A stretch of DNA of 64,000 nucleotides from an uncultured Bacteroidales bacterium (GTDB taxonomy: Bacteria > Bacteroidota > Bacteroidia > Bacteroidales > Bacteroidaceae). A program made the translations under genes and the position numbers. Position 1 is the stretch's first letter, and each line of letters begins with the position of its first letter. The notes under the pieces were generated by a model. That model searched no databases. It was given only the letters and a program-made list of their open reading frames with translations, and was not told where the DNA came from. Positions 1-7,972 of the stretch are shown piece by piece. The DNA is taken from assembly GCA_902787555.1 (NCBI GenBank), contig CADAGO010000023.1, positions 36,113 through 100,112 of the forward strand, in the 5' to 3' direction.

Positions 1-30
1 GAGAAAGACGAACAATTCAAAGACTACTAA
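1..30 (+). CDS. 3' end of an upstream gene (partial)
   Basis: Frame 1 reads E-K-D-E-Q-F-K-D-Y then TAA at 28-30, just 7 bases before the next ATG at 38. This looks like the tail of a charged C-terminus of a gene that begins outside the window and may share an operon with the lipoprotein that follows. Nothing can be said about its function. Confidence 0.4.
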   Translation, partial: EKDEQFKDY

Positions 31-37
31 GACAACC

Positions 38-628
38 ATGGACATCAAATGTCATTTCTATAAAGTCATCTTGCCTGTCTTCATGATGGTGATGGTATTA
101 CTGACAGGCATCTCGTGTAACAGCGGAGGCTCTTCTCAGCCTTCCGAATCCAACGAAAGCGAGATGGCAGAAACGGATTTCCAAGAAGAATTGGTGGCAG
201 TAGAGAATGACGATTCACCCACCGAAGAGGATATAGTAAGAGAAGAGCAAGAGCAAGTAGTGACGGATGCAGCACAGGTCATCAATAACCACTTCATCGC
301 TTTGTCGCAAAGAGACAGGCAGATGCTGAGAAATACGGTAGCAGACGTCGTGACATCGTATATCGGTATGAGTAATGTGACCCCTGCTGATATCGAGAAG
401 TATATGAACAGCCTTCATGCAGACGGTAGTCAGGACATCAAATACGTGATTCGCCACCTCATCGTCAATAAAGAGACAGACGGCTCTACGCCCTGCTATA
501 AAGTGCATTTCACTGTCACACAAATCACTCATCAAGGCGATAAGACAGGCGAACATACGTTTGCCGGACTATCGGAAATTAACAATGAAGGCAAGATCAC
601 CTCACTGATTCTGTCGCAACAATCGTAA
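38..628 (+). CDS. Putative lipoprotein, unknown function
   Basis: A 196-residue protein with a basic/hydrophobic N-terminal segment ending in a lipobox (L-T-G-I-S-C, Cys27), so it is expected to be lipidated and anchored in a membrane. Residues 30-75 are very acidic and low in complexity, a linker seen in many Bacteroidetes lipoproteins. The remaining 120 residues have an alternating helix/strand pattern that could be an NTF2/SnoaL-like fold; this is a guess. The stop is 4 bases before the permease gene, so the two are probably co-transcribed and this protein may serve the same metal-related process. No catalytic motif is recognised. Confidence 0.75.
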   Translation: MDIKCHFYKVILPVFMMVMVLLTGISCNSGGSSQPSESNESEMAETDFQEELVAVENDDSPTEEDIVREEQEQVVTDAAQVINNHFIALSQRDRQMLRNTVADVVTSYIGMSNVTPADIEKYMNSLHADGSQDIKYVIRHLIVNKETDGSTPCYKVHFTVTQITHQGDKTGEHTFAGLSEINNEGKITSLILSQQS

Positions 629-632
629 CGCC

Positions 633-1874
633 ATGCAAGAAATCTTCGATCTCATCAACGAAATGTCACCTTTCCTGCTGCTGGGCTTCCTGCTGGCAGG
701 TTTGATGCATGCGTTCATTCCCAACCGCCTTTACACCCACTACATGGCAAGCAACTCACTCAAATCGGTCGTCTATGCAGCCTTGTTTGGTGTACCGCTC
801 CCTTTGTGCTCGTGTGGCGTTATCCCTACTGCGATGTCGATGCGGAAAGAAGGAGCCTCAAAGGGTGCGACAGTCTCCTTCCTCATTGCCACCCCACAGA
901 CGGGTGTTGATTCCATCTTTGCCACCTATTCACTTCTCGGACTACCCTTCGCTATCATTCGTCCGATCGTAGCCTTCTGTACGGCAATCATCGGCGGTCA
1001 TGCGGTCAATCTGTTCAACAAAGAGGTTGCAACTACATTGGAACACATGCCTCAGCGCGACTATAGCGAAAAGCATCATACATTTTGGGAGCGTATTGTC
1101 GAGGCACTACGATATGGGTTTATCGAGATGATGGGCGATATCGGCAAATGGCTGGTTATCGGACTCATCATCGCAGGACTCATCACCACGTTCGTACCCC
1201 AGTCGTTCTTCGCAGTCTTCGCAGGAAATTCAATCATGAGTATCTTGCTCGTACTCTGCATCTCCATCCCCATGTATGTGTGTGCAACAGGCTCTATCCC
1301 TATAGCCGTAGCACTTATGATGAAGGGACTGACTCCTGGAGCTGCATTAGTGCTCCTCATGGCGGGTCCGGCAGCGAATGCAGCATCCATTCTAGTAATA
1401 AATAAGGTGTTGGGACGCAAAACCCTGCTCGTTTACCTCATCTCCATCTCATTGGGTGCAATCGGATTCGGACTGGGTATCGACTACCTGCTTCCTGCAG
1501 AGTGGTTCACTCCTACCCTCGCTAAGGCAGCTGATTGTTGTGATAATCATGTTGAGTGGTTCAATATCGGCTGTACCATCGTACTAGGTTTGTTACTCAT
1601 CTATGCTCTGATTGACCACCTCAGAGGTCACCATCATCATCATGGTGAAGAGACTTGTGAGATATCTACAGACAATGCACGCCGTTTCGCTATCAAGGGT
1701 ATGAACTGCTCACACTGTGCCAAGAATGCGGAGAATGCTATCCGCAAGGTAGAAGGGATTGAAAGCGTCAGTGTAGATCTTGCTTCGGAAACAGCTACCA
1801 TCGTAGGAACGGCTTCGGACGAAGAGATTATTCAAGCAGTCGAGGCTCTTGGATTTGAAGGGGTGAAAGAATGA
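633..1874 (+). CDS. Permease of the SO_0444/ArsP-like family with C-terminal heavy-metal-binding (HMA) domain
   Basis: A 413-residue inner-membrane protein with about 8-10 hydrophobic segments in two blocks. The family signature P-L-C-S-C-G-V lies near residues 56-62, followed by a conserved second half with a CATGSIPIA stretch. The linker at about 333-337 is a run of five histidines, and residues 352-413 form an HMA domain with G-M-N-C-S-H-C (Cys359, Cys362), as in copper chaperones and P-type ATPases. Relatives are thought to export metals or arsenicals; copper or zinc is likely here because of the CxxC and His run, but the substrate is inferred. Likely co-transcribed with the preceding lipoprotein. 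Confidence 0.85.
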   Translation: MQEIFDLINEMSPFLLLGFLLAGLMHAFIPNRLYTHYMASNSLKSVVYAALFGVPLPLCSCGVIPTAMSMRKEGASKGATVSFLIATPQTGVDSIFATYSLLGLPFAIIRPIVAFCTAIIGGHAVNLFNKEVATTLEHMPQRDYSEKHHTFWERIVEALRYGFIEMMGDIGKWLVIGLIIAGLITTFVPQSFFAVFAGNSIMSILLVLCISIPMYVCATGSIPIAVALMMKGLTPGAALVLLMAGPAANAASILVINKVLGRKTLLVYLISISLGAIGFGLGIDYLLPAEWFTPTLAKAADCCDNHVEWFNIGCTIVLGLLLIYALIDHLRGHHHHHGEETCEISTDNARRFAIKGMNCSHCAKNAENAIRKVEGIESVSVDLASETATIVGTASDEEIIQAVEALGFEGVKE

Positions 1875-1885
1875 AGGGGACGGAG

Positions 1886-1918
1886 TTGAGGAGTTAAAGA
1901 AGTTTGAGGAGTTAAAGA
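1886..1918. repeat. Two copies of a 15-bp direct repeat, 18-bp period
   Basis: TTGAGGAGTTAAAGA occurs at 1886-1900 and again at 1904-1918, with a degenerate third copy after it. It fills the 78-bp gap between the permease and rsmG. There is no obvious promoter or terminator in the gap. Confidence 0.6.
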
Positions 1919-1964
1919 CGTTTAAGAGGATACCAAAGGGTCTCAAAAAAAAATGAAGTTAAGA

Positions 1965-2588
1965 ATGGAAATCATCACTAAATACTTCCCAGATATCACT
2001 CCTGAGCAAACCTCACAGTTTGCCCAGTTGTACAGTCTATACACCGACTGGAACGCCAAAATCAATGTCATCTCACGCAAGGATATTGAAAATCTCTATG
2101 AACATCATGTACTCCACTCGCTCGGCATAGCAAAGGTCATCACGTTCCGCCCTGAAACACGTGTGATGGACCTCGGATGCGGAGGTGGCTTCCCAGGCAT
2201 TCCACTTGCCATCCTCTTTCCCAATGTTCATTTCCATCTGGTCGACTCTATCGGAAAGAAAGTACGTGTAGCACAAGAAGTTGCGAATGCGATCGGGCTG
2301 AAGAACGTAGAGTTCAGTCATGCACGAGGCGAGGAAATCAAGGAGAAATACGACTTCGTTGTCAGTCGTGCTACAATGTCGTTAGTGGAACTCATAAAAT
2401 GTGTTCGCAAGAATATTGATCACACGCAGCATAATGCCTTGCCAAACGGTATCATCGCCCTCAAAGGCGGAGAGTTGGATGGAGAAATGGCATCGATGCG
2501 CAAGATCTGCACCACATGGAACCTTGCGCAATACTTCAAAGAACCTTATTTCGAAACCAAAAAAGTAGTACACGTATGTGTGAAATAA
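1965..2588 (+). CDS. rsmG: 16S rRNA (guanine527-N7)-methyltransferase RsmG
   Basis: RsmG/GidB methylates G527 of 16S rRNA using SAM in the cytoplasm. The sequence shows the family N-terminus (Y-T-D-W-N-A-K-I-N-V-I-S-R) and the SAM-binding loop V-M-D-L-G-C-G-G-G-F-P-G-I-P, then the K-G-G-E-L region. The open frame extends to an ATG at 1953, but I prefer the ATG at 1965 (M-E-I-I-T-K-Y-F) because relatives begin there; both are possible. About 207 residues, normal for the family. The 3' end overlaps the next gene by 13 bases, so translation of the two is probably coupled. Confidence 0.93.
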   Translation: MEIITKYFPDITPEQTSQFAQLYSLYTDWNAKINVISRKDIENLYEHHVLHSLGIAKVITFRPETRVMDLGCGGGFPGIPLAILFPNVHFHLVDSIGKKVRVAQEVANAIGLKNVEFSHARGEEIKEKYDFVVSRATMSLVELIKCVRKNIDHTQHNALPNGIIALKGGELDGEMASMRKICTTWNLAQYFKEPYFETKKVVHVCVK

Positions 2589-3217
2589 AAACATTTCATG
2601 TCAATCCGCTGATGGAAAACTGCTACATTATCAGCGACGATAGCCATGAAGCCTGCATCATCGACCCTGGATGTATGTTTGAGACAGAATGGACAGCCAT
2701 CAAACGCTATATCAACGACAAAGGTCTCAAACTCGTTCATATGCTCTGCACCCATCTGCATTTCGACCATATCATGGGGTGCGGTTTCGTTCATCGTGAC
2801 TACCAACTCGATATCGAAGGCAGCATGGACGATCTCGCACAATACCAGCACCTGCGTACCTATATGAACTCGTTTGGCCTCGACCCCTCCAGCATACCCG
2901 CTCCGCCACCTGTACACGATATTTCACACAAATCAGACATCCTGTTCGGCAATCATTCATTCACCGTGCTACGCACCCCAGGACACACTCCAGGTGGACT
3001 CTGCTTTTATTGCCCCGATGAAGGCATCTTGTTCTCAGGAGACACGCTCTTCCAAGGTTCCGTAGGACGTACCGACCTACCAGGTGGTAACACAGAAGAT
3101 CTCTTCAATTCTATACGTGACCAGCTCTTTACCCTGCCCGACACCACACAAGTCTTTACCGGACATGGTCCTTCAACTACGATTGAGTACGAACGGCGCT
3201 ATAATCCTTACATATAA
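2576..3217 (+). CDS. MBL-fold metallo-hydrolase (glyoxalase II-like)
   Basis: A 213-residue metallo-beta-lactamase-fold hydrolase. Metal ligands are visible: C-T-H-L-H-F-D-H (HxHxDH), then P-G-H-T-P-G-G, F-S-G-D-T-L-F and the terminal F-T-G-H-G-P, in the order seen in glyoxalase II and YcbL-type proteins. It lacks the C-terminal substrate domain of true glyoxalase II, so YcbL-like thioester hydrolysis is a reasonable but unproven role. The frame is open to 2516, but the ATG at 2576 gives the usual N-terminus (M-C-E-I-K-T-F-H-V-N-P) and overlaps rsmG by only 13 bases. Confidence 0.9.
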   Translation: MCEIKTFHVNPLMENCYIISDDSHEACIIDPGCMFETEWTAIKRYINDKGLKLVHMLCTHLHFDHIMGCGFVHRDYQLDIEGSMDDLAQYQHLRTYMNSFGLDPSSIPAPPPVHDISHKSDILFGNHSFTVLRTPGHTPGGLCFYCPDEGILFSGDTLFQGSVGRTDLPGGNTEDLFNSIRDQLFTLPDTTQVFTGHGPSTTIEYERRYNPYI

Positions 3218-3328
3218 AGACTATTTCCCCGCTTTTTCGGGCAGTTTCCTCACTTTTTTGCAATTTTGTCATGTTTTCTCAAATAAATTATGTAATTTTG
3301 TCAGCTAATTTGAGAAAAGACATTAGAA

Positions 3329-4555
3329 ATGAACGAATCGAATCTTCAAACGATTAAGCAGCGCTATGGTATAGTGGGCAATGCGCCAGAGCTGAATCGC
3401 GCCTTGGATGTTGCTGTACAGGTAGCTTCCACAGACCTTAGTGTGCTGATTCAGGGAGAATCGGGTGTAGGAAAAGAAGTTATCCCACGTATCATTCACG
3501 ATAAATCTGCACGCAAGCATCAGAAATACTTTGCCATCAACTGCGGTTCTATTCCTGAAGGAACTATCGACAGCGAATTGTTTGGACACGAGAAAGGTGC
3601 TTTCACAGGTGCTGTAGGTGAGCGTGAGGGTTATTTTGGTGCAGCCGACAAAGGAACTCTGTTCCTTGACGAGGTGGGCGAACTGCCCCTCAGTACTCAG
3701 GCGCGTCTGCTGCGTGTATTGGAGACAGGCGAATATATCCGTGTTGGTTCGTCAGAGGTGAAGAAGACTGATGTGCGTATCATCGCTGCTACCAACGTAA
3801 ATATCCAAAAAGCTATCAGCGAAGGGAAATTCCGTGAAGACCTTTACTATCGTCTTGCCACCATACCTATTAATATGCCGCCCCTACGCGCACGAGGGCG
3901 TGATATCGAGATGCTGTTCCGCAAGTTTGCATCATCGTTTGCTGAGCGCTATATGCTCGATCCGATCGTGCTTACTGATGATGCCAAGATGCTGCTCCAA
4001 AGCTATAAGTGGCCAGGCAATATCCGTCAGTTGAAGAATGTGGCAGAACAAATCTGCCTTATCAGTCAGGAGCGCACTATCACAGCTGATGCATTGATAC
4101 AATTCGGCATCACAGACGACTCGAACACAGGTGGAGGACTGGTACTCGCCAATCAGGCACAAGGACAGCACAGCTATGAGAACGAACGTGAGTGGTTGGT
4201 TCATGCCTTGACAAGTCTGGGCAAGGAGGTGAAGGAACTGAAGGAGATGATCAACTCACAGGCATTCATACATCCGCAAGCCCCTACCCACATCTTGCAA
4301 GATGCAGATTATGCTGTTGCTCCAGCATACGAACCTGCACCTGTTACCCATATCAATATCCCGTCAGAAAACGTTCAGAACGTGGTAGAATATGTGGAAC
4401 CGACACCCCGCTCCATGAAAGAAGTGGAGGAGATGCAAATCAAGGAAGCCTTGCAGCGCAACCATTTCAACCGCAGCAAGGCAGCCAAAGAACTTGGTAT
4501 CAGTGAACGTACGCTTTACCGTAGAATCAAAGACTATGGACTGGAAAAAGAATAG
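3329..4555 (+). CDS. Sigma-54-dependent transcriptional regulator without receiver domain
   Basis: A 408-residue bacterial enhancer-binding protein. The AAA+ domain starts almost at once: Walker A G-E-S-G-V-G-K-E (43-50), the sigma-54-contacting G-A-F-T-G-A loop (90-95) and Walker B T-L-F-L-D-E-V. The C-terminus is a Fis-type helix-turn-helix (N-R-S-K-A-A-K-E-L-G-I-S-E-R-T-L-Y-R-R). The usual N-terminal sensory or receiver domain is missing, so activity must be controlled by level, partner or the roughly 100-residue linker before the HTH. The next gene, lptE-like, starts inside its last codons, a neighbour order I recall from other Bacteroidales. Confidence 0.92.
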   Translation: MNESNLQTIKQRYGIVGNAPELNRALDVAVQVASTDLSVLIQGESGVGKEVIPRIIHDKSARKHQKYFAINCGSIPEGTIDSELFGHEKGAFTGAVGEREGYFGAADKGTLFLDEVGELPLSTQARLLRVLETGEYIRVGSSEVKKTDVRIIAATNVNIQKAISEGKFREDLYYRLATIPINMPPLRARGRDIEMLFRKFASSFAERYMLDPIVLTDDAKMLLQSYKWPGNIRQLKNVAEQICLISQERTITADALIQFGITDDSNTGGGLVLANQAQGQHSYENEREWLVHALTSLGKEVKELKEMINSQAFIHPQAPTHILQDADYAVAPAYEPAPVTHINIPSENVQNVVEYVEPTPRSMKEVEEMQIKEALQRNHFNRSKAAKELGISERTLYRRIKDYGLEKE

Positions 4556-5060
4556 TATCGTACTCAGTTTGTGCCTGGCTGTCGCATGCTTCATCCTGAT
4601 AGCCTGCAAAGTGGAATACTCGTTCAATGGTGCCAGCATCAACTACAACGAAGTGAAAAGCATCTCGCTGACCAAATTCCCTATCCGCTGTGCTTACGTG
4701 TGGGCACCTATGGAGGGGATGTTCTACAATAGCCTGAGTGATGCATATGCCAAGAAGACCAAGCTGAAGGTGCTGAAGAAGAACGGAGACCTGCAACTCA
4801 CAGGCGAAATCACGGAATACAGCCAAACGAACAAGTCGATATCCTCGGACGGATTCTCTGCACAGACGCAGTTGAAGATGACCGTCAATGTGCGATTCAA
4901 GAATACAAAGAAGGCAAGCGCCGACTTTGAACAGTCGTTCTCGGCTACTACACAATACGACTCAAGGCAACAACTCAACGCTGTGCAGGAACAGTTGGTT
5001 CAGGAGATGATTAACGACATTGTAGACCAAATATACAACAAAACAGTAGCAGATTGGTAG
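4536..5060 (+). CDS. lptE: LptE-family LPS-assembly lipoprotein
   Basis: A 174-residue lipoprotein: M-D-W-K-K-N start, hydrophobic stretch and lipobox I-L-I-A-C, then the Bacteroidetes LptE pattern K-V-E-Y-S-F-N-G-A-S-I. LptE plugs the LptD barrel in the outer membrane and helps insert lipopolysaccharide. The start at 4536 overlaps the regulator gene by 20 bases; the open frame reaches further upstream, but that would lengthen the leader in front of the signal peptide. Assignment rests on the N-terminal pattern and the position between the sigma-54 regulator and secG. Confidence 0.83.
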   Translation: MDWKKNSIVLSLCLAVACFILIACKVEYSFNGASINYNEVKSISLTKFPIRCAYVWAPMEGMFYNSLSDAYAKKTKLKVLKKNGDLQLTGEITEYSQTNKSISSDGFSAQTQLKMTVNVRFKNTKKASADFEQSFSATTQYDSRQQLNAVQEQLVQEMINDIVDQIYNKTVADW

Positions 5061-5087
5061 AAAAATTGCACAATTTGCTCAAAACTT

Positions 5088-5119
5088 TTTGTCAGTTCAG
5101 AAAAAAGTAATAACTTTGC
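5088..5119 (+). promoter_or_regulatory. Bacteroidetes-type promoter for the secG operon
   Basis: TTTG at 5088-5091, a 19-bp spacer and TAACTTTGC at 5111-5119, matching the Bacteroidetes -33/-7 pattern. The leader to secG is about 60 nt. Confidence 0.7.
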
Positions 5120-5182
5120 AAGCCATTTTGACAAATGGTTGAAAGCATAAGAGATTTTTAACAACTTAAAAATAGAAAGAAA

Positions 5183-5572
5183 ATGTATCCATTAATTATC
5201 GTACTTGTGATTCTCGCGTCCATCTTCATGTGTGGTATCGTGTTAATCCAAGAGTCAAAGGGAGGAGGTCTGGCATCAGGATTCTCTTCTTCAAATCAAA
5301 TTATGGGTGTTCGCAAGACTACCGATTTCCTTGAGAAAGCAACATGGGCTCTTGCCATCATCATGGTAGTACTGAGCGTTGTATCATCTGCATTCGTCAC
5401 AAAGACAACAGTAGAAGAGCAGCCACTCACAGCACCTATCACCACCCAGACCGACGCTAACAACGTACAGTCATTCCCTGCAGCAACTCAGCAACAGGCT
5501 CCAGCACAGAACACTTCAGACAAAGATGCTCAGGCTCCAGCCGAGACACCAGCTCCAGCCCCAGCAAATTAA
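5183..5572 (+). CDS. secG: Preprotein translocase subunit SecG
   Basis: SecG is the small third subunit of the SecYEG channel. The 129-residue protein has two transmembrane helices (about 2-20 and 52-72) joined by the conserved loop E-S-K-G-G-G-L-A-S-G-F, a clear SecG hallmark. Residues 80-129 are a periplasmic or cytosolic tail rich in Ala, Pro, Gln and Thr, longer than in Escherichia coli but usual in Bacteroidetes. It is the first gene after a good promoter and is followed 27 bp later by the FHA gene. Confidence 0.93.
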   Translation: MYPLIIVLVILASIFMCGIVLIQESKGGGLASGFSSSNQIMGVRKTTDFLEKATWALAIIMVVLSVVSSAFVTKTTVEEQPLTAPITTQTDANNVQSFPAATQQQAPAQNTSDKDAQAPAETPAPAPAN

Positions 5573-5599
5573 GTAGCAACCCTCTAAATCTGTCATAAG

Positions 5600-6121
5600 A
5601 TGAAAAGGGTACGCTGTCCAAAATGTGACTCCTTCATTGTATTCGACGAAACAAAATACAATGAAGGTCAGTCACTTGTTTTTGTTTGTTCCGGATGCAA
5701 GAAAGAATTCCGCATCCGTATCGGCAAATCCAAGATGACCAACATTCACGAGGAGCGTAACATCGATGAAAATGCATACAACAAGGACTACGGAAGCATC
5801 ATCGTAGTAGAAAACAAGTTTGCATTCAAGCAAATCATTCCACTCGACATCGGTGACAATGAATTCGGGCGTTATCTCAAGGGAACGAATATCAACAAGC
5901 CCATTGAGACCAGCGATCCCAGCATTGACACATTTCATTGTGTCATTCGTGTAGAACACAATCGGCAAGGCCGTCTACGCTACATTCTGCGTGATGCTCC
6001 TAGCGATACAGGAACATTCTACATGAATCAGATTCTCAAAGATTCCGATCGCATCAATCTGGAAGACGGAGCCATTATCACCATCGGAGCTACTACCCTC
6101 ATTCTAAGGGCTGCACAATGA
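5600..6121 (+). CDS. Zinc-ribbon plus FHA-domain protein
   Basis: A 173-residue cytosolic protein. Residues 5-35 hold two CxxC knuckles (C-P-K-C and C-S-G-C) that form a zinc ribbon like those in the MJ0042/zinc-ribbon families. Residues 85-173 fit a forkhead-associated domain: G-R-Y-L-K-G, S-D-P-S-I-D-T-F-H-C, then D-G-A-I-I-T-I-G near the end. FHA domains bind phosphothreonine, so it may be a signalling adaptor. The stop overlaps the first AraC gene start (ATGA), suggesting coupling. No kinase is nearby; the binding partner is unknown. Confidence 0.83.
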   Translation: MKRVRCPKCDSFIVFDETKYNEGQSLVFVCSGCKKEFRIRIGKSKMTNIHEERNIDENAYNKDYGSIIVVENKFAFKQIIPLDIGDNEFGRYLKGTNINKPIETSDPSIDTFHCVIRVEHNRQGRLRYILRDAPSDTGTFYMNQILKDSDRINLEDGAIITIGATTLILRAAQ

Positions 6122-7050
6122 ATCCTCTCGAGAGATTCTCGAAAACGACAGTTAACTACAAACTAACAGACATGGACAACCTTATCAATTTCCAAGACAA
6201 CTATTACTGCTTCGACAATCTGCAAATGGGATTCGACCCCAAAATCAAAGCAGTCAGTCAGCAGGGAAATGATGACTTTCATATTGTCATAGCTGTACAG
6301 CAGGGCAATATGGGGCTCATCATCAACGGACAGGAAGTCCGAATGAAATCAAATGATTTCCTGATTATCATGCCGTTCACAAAAGTGGAGGTACTCACCT
6401 CACGTTGCACTGTCTTCTGCTGCGTGATTCGCAATTATATTGCACTTGACATGTACAACAAGATCGGTTGTCCCGACAACATCGTAGAAAACTGCTATAC
6501 ATTCCATCACTACCATTTCCATCCTCAACAGTTGGAGATAATGCAACATGACTACTTGCGCATCAAGGACATCATGTTGCGTCAAGCCCCATCACTCCAC
6601 GAGGAAATGCTCAAGGCAGGCATCGGTATCTACATGAGTCACATGTTCTCCTTCCTGGCTGTCAACAGCCGCATTGAATACAAGTCGCCCCTATTCCACC
6701 GTCAGGTCTTCGACAAGTTCCTGCGGGCACTCAGTGAGCATTATAAGGAAGAACGCAAAGTGGAATACTATGCTAAGCTGCTTGATCTGCCATCCAAACA
6801 AATCACTACTGCTACCCATAAGTATGCAGGCAAAACGGCTTCGAGAGTTATCAACGAATATGTCATCTTCAAAATCAAAGCAGTGCTCTACAACAACCAG
6901 TTGAGCGTGAAGACAGTAAGCGAGATGTTCAATTTCCCCAATCAGAGTTTCTTTGGCCGTTATTTCAAACGTGTCACAGGCTATTCGCCTGCAAAGTTTC
7001 TCAATCTGCATAGTAAGAAGTTGTCAAAACAAAATCCTGCATTGCTATGA
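6118..7050 (+). CDS. AraC-family transcriptional regulator (first of tandem pair)
   Basis: A 310-residue regulator. Residues 30-130 resemble a cupin-like ligand or dimerisation domain (Q-Q-G-N-M-G-L-I-I-N-G). Residues 205-300 are an AraC double helix-turn-helix, ending in N-Q-S-F-F-G-R-Y-F-K-R-V-T-G-Y-S-P, the family signature. It overlaps the FHA gene by 4 bases and the next AraC gene by 4 bases. Its targets are unknown; the nearest non-regulatory genes in the operon are nhaA and an MFS transporter. It is clearly paralogous to its neighbour. Confidence 0.92.
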   Translation: MNPLERFSKTTVNYKLTDMDNLINFQDNYYCFDNLQMGFDPKIKAVSQQGNDDFHIVIAVQQGNMGLIINGQEVRMKSNDFLIIMPFTKVEVLTSRCTVFCCVIRNYIALDMYNKIGCPDNIVENCYTFHHYHFHPQQLEIMQHDYLRIKDIMLRQAPSLHEEMLKAGIGIYMSHMFSFLAVNSRIEYKSPLFHRQVFDKFLRALSEHYKEERKVEYYAKLLDLPSKQITTATHKYAGKTASRVINEYVIFKIKAVLYNNQLSVKTVSEMFNFPNQSFFGRYFKRVTGYSPAKFLNLHSKKLSKQNPALL

Positions 7051-7967
7051 AGAAGAATCTAACAAACCGATATATAGACGATACAACGGCACGCATCGAA
7101 AACATCCTTCGCCGGACAGCGAGCTACAAAGATTATGTTACGCTCTATGATAACATGTACGGCAACGTTAGGCTGTCAGCACTCTACAATTCTGAATCGA
7201 CATACCTCATGCATGACTTCACCTGTCTGTGGATCATTCAGGGACAGGCTATGCTTACCATCAATGGAAAGGAGCAAATGCTTGATAGGAAAGCTTTTAC
7301 AGTCATACCTCCTCAAGCCTCCTTTAGATTACAGCAAATATCATCTGAAACCCGATTTGCTTTCATCCGCTTCTCCGAAAACGCCGTTACACAGAGTTTT
7401 AAGGACCTGGGATTGTATTTCAATCGCTACTATCAAAAAGCCTACGACTGCACCATGCTCTCAAGTGATGCATTCCGCGAACTGATGGACATGTATAATG
7501 ACTTCAGCCAGGGATTAGGACACCGTGAGCTGCAATACCTAGATATATATGCACGTAGTTATTGCAACCTCATCATGATATTCCTGTTAAATGCGTTCGA
7601 CATCGATACCCAAATCAAAGGAAAAGCCGTATCGCGTCAGGAAAACATATACCGTCAGTTCATCGACCTGCTCAACCTCTATGCCAATCGTGAACGCGAG
7701 GTGCAGTTCTATGCAGACAAGCTTGGCATATCGCCCAAGTATCTCTCCACCATCACACAGACGTATAGCGGAAAGAACGCTAGTGAATGGATTGCACAAT
7801 ATGTCGTAGGACTGGCCATCGATCTCATGCGCGAGAAAAAATGCAAAATTCGTGAGATCAGCACTATCCTCAACTTCCCCACACAGAGTTTCTTCGGAAG
7901 ATTCTTCAAACGTACTACAGGCATGTCGCCAAAGAAATACACCATGATTCACTTCGATAAAGATTGA
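7047..7967 (+). CDS. AraC-family transcriptional regulator (second of tandem pair)
   Basis: A 306-residue paralogue of the preceding gene with the same layout: an N-terminal cupin-like region (I-I-Q-G-Q-A-M-L-T-I-N-G) and a C-terminal AraC HTH ending in T-Q-S-F-F-G-R-F-F-K-R-T-T-G-M-S-P. The two probably arose by duplication and have diverged; conservation is best in the DNA-binding half. The start overlaps the previous stop by 4 bases. They could form heterodimers or read different inputs, which is inference. Confidence 0.92.
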   Translation: MKKNLTNRYIDDTTARIENILRRTASYKDYVTLYDNMYGNVRLSALYNSESTYLMHDFTCLWIIQGQAMLTINGKEQMLDRKAFTVIPPQASFRLQQISSETRFAFIRFSENAVTQSFKDLGLYFNRYYQKAYDCTMLSSDAFRELMDMYNDFSQGLGHRELQYLDIYARSYCNLIMIFLLNAFDIDTQIKGKAVSRQENIYRQFIDLLNLYANREREVQFYADKLGISPKYLSTITQTYSGKNASEWIAQYVVGLAIDLMREKKCKIREISTILNFPTQSFFGRFFKRTTGMSPKKYTMIHFDKD

Positions 7968-7972
7968 ACATT

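Noticed and set aside
7964-7972. TTG start of nhaA
   Set aside because: An ATG 9 bases downstream is more likely; the TTG would only be an overlap with the AraC stop.
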